Assembly (NCBI RefSeq): GCF_001610975.1
Contig: NZ_CP013342.1
Coordinates: forward strand, 3,047,001 to 3,111,000
Origin: Sphingopyxis terrae subsp. terrae NBRC 15098
GTDB taxonomy: Bacteria; Pseudomonadota; Alphaproteobacteria; Sphingomonadales; Sphingomonadaceae
DNA length: 64,000 nt
Direction of reading: 5' to 3'
Positions 63,545-64,000 of this stretch are shown here, piece by piece. Position 1 is the first letter of the stretch, and every line of letters begins with the position of its first letter. The notes under the pieces are model-generated. The model was given only the letters and a program-made list of their open reading frames with translations. It searched no databases and was not told the origin of the DNA. The translations under genes were made by a program, and so were the position numbers.

Positions 63545-64000
63545 GTGGCGCAACCACCGGCGCGTTTGCGGAACAGGGCGGTCATGGTCGTGATGCTTGC
63601 TGTCGCGGTGCTGGCGCTCGGCCTGTTGACTCGCGCCGATCATGTCACGGCCCTTGACGCCGCGATCGCGCGGCATCTTACCTGGCCCGATGGCGCCGGT
63701 CCCCCGCCGCTGATTGCCTTCATGCAGGCGATAAGCTGGATCGGCGGCGGTACGCCGCGCTGGGTGCTGGTCGGCCTGATCGCGGCGGCGGTGCGCTATT
63801 GGGGCGGGCGGCGTCCGGCGCTGGCGATCGTGGCTGCGGTGTTGTTCGCCAACATCGCATCGAGCCTGCTCAAGGCCGCCTTCGATCGCCCGCGCCCCGA
63901 CCTGATCGCGCATCTCGATCATGTCAGCAGCGCCTCCTACCCCAGCGGCCACGCCACCAGCGCGGCGGCGCTCTACCTGACGCTGGCACTGCTCGTGCCG
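63545..64000 (+). CDS. PAP2 family phosphatase (partial, cut by window end)
   Basis: An open frame from GTG at 63545 to the end of the window (152 codons so far). It has several membrane segments and two of the three PAP2 motifs: KAAFDRPRP (the 'KxxxxxxRP' motif) and ASYPSGHATS (the PSGH motif); the third would lie beyond the window. Type 2 phosphatidic acid phosphatases remove phosphate from lipids such as undecaprenyl pyrophosphate. The start is just after the previous stop. Confidence 0.87.
   Translation, partial: MAQPPARLRNRAVMVVMLAVAVLALGLLTRADHVTALDAAIARHLTWPDGAGPPPLIAFMQAISWIGGGTPRWVLVGLIAAAVRYWGGRRPALAIVAAVLFANIASSLLKAAFDRPRPDLIAHLDHVSSASYPSGHATSAAALYLTLALLVP

Overview
The window is a high-GC, gene-dense chromosomal segment from an alphaproteobacterium of the order Sphingomonadales, most like Sphingopyxis or a close relative (inferred from gene content and protein style, not from a database search). 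Pointers are a CcrM-type GANTC methyltransferase, a PntAA/PntAB/PntB transhydrogenase with a small cytochrome-oxidase-IV-like protein, a large TonB-dependent receptor, TrmFO, the PhaR polyhydroxyalkanoate regulator, the PrsK/PrsR/PrsT system of PEP-CTERM exopolysaccharide loci, and dispersed palindromic repeats such as GTCATCCCGGCGAAGGCCGG.

Layout. 0-2 kb: tail of an unknown gene, a structured leader, a DUF465 protein, a TerC-family membrane protein and a small WYL-like protein. 2-5.3 kb: isocitrate lyase divergent from an ScfR/RamB-type regulator, i.e. control of acetate and fatty-acid carbon use. 5.4-14.7 kb: an HD-GYP phosphodiesterase, then a surface-polysaccharide block (mannose-1-phosphate guanylyltransferase; polyprenyl-phosphate sugar transferase; histidine kinase PrsK; sigma-54 response regulator PrsR; TPR lipoprotein PrsT). 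14.7-24.5 kb: tRNA-Gly, DNA polymerase IV, release factor 3, a GntR regulator, a nitroreductase, a peptide transporter and a pair of exported amidohydrolases, NnrU and a DUF1003 protein.

24.56-25.93 kb: a complete IS110-family (IS1111-like) insertion sequence. Its right-end non-coding region holds a recognisable candidate bridge RNA whose guide-like segments match the flanking target and the element's own end. It is followed by a cluster of REP-like palindromes. 26.3-36 kb: aldo/keto reductase and dicarboxylate symporter, GlmM, DUF1272, a ThiD-VOC fusion, RNase HII, an SDR, CcrM with nine GANTC sites in its upstream region, dihydropteroate synthase and a host-attachment protein.

36-50 kb: an atypical sigma-54-family regulator, the transhydrogenase cluster interrupted by a fasciclin lipoprotein, an Asp/Glu racemase-like protein, TrmFO, a lysoplasmalogenase, a second host-attachment protein, a TauD-type dioxygenase, a cyclase-family hydrolase, an MFS transporter and alanine racemase. 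50-64 kb: a TonB-dependent receptor, PhaR, archaeal-type prolyl-tRNA synthetase, RNase R, an XRE/MmyB regulator, a universal stress protein, pyruvate dehydrogenase E2 and E3, a frameshifted hypothetical gene, and a PAP2 phosphatase cut by the window end.

The most notable observations are the IS1111-like bridge RNA with readable guides, the GANTC cluster before ccrM, the competing RNA structures around the DUF465-terC genes, the enhancer-binding protein with GAFPGA in place of GAFTGA, the ThiD-VOC fusion, and the amidohydrolase pair in which the second member has lost its metal ligands. All were read by eye; no folding program or database search was run.
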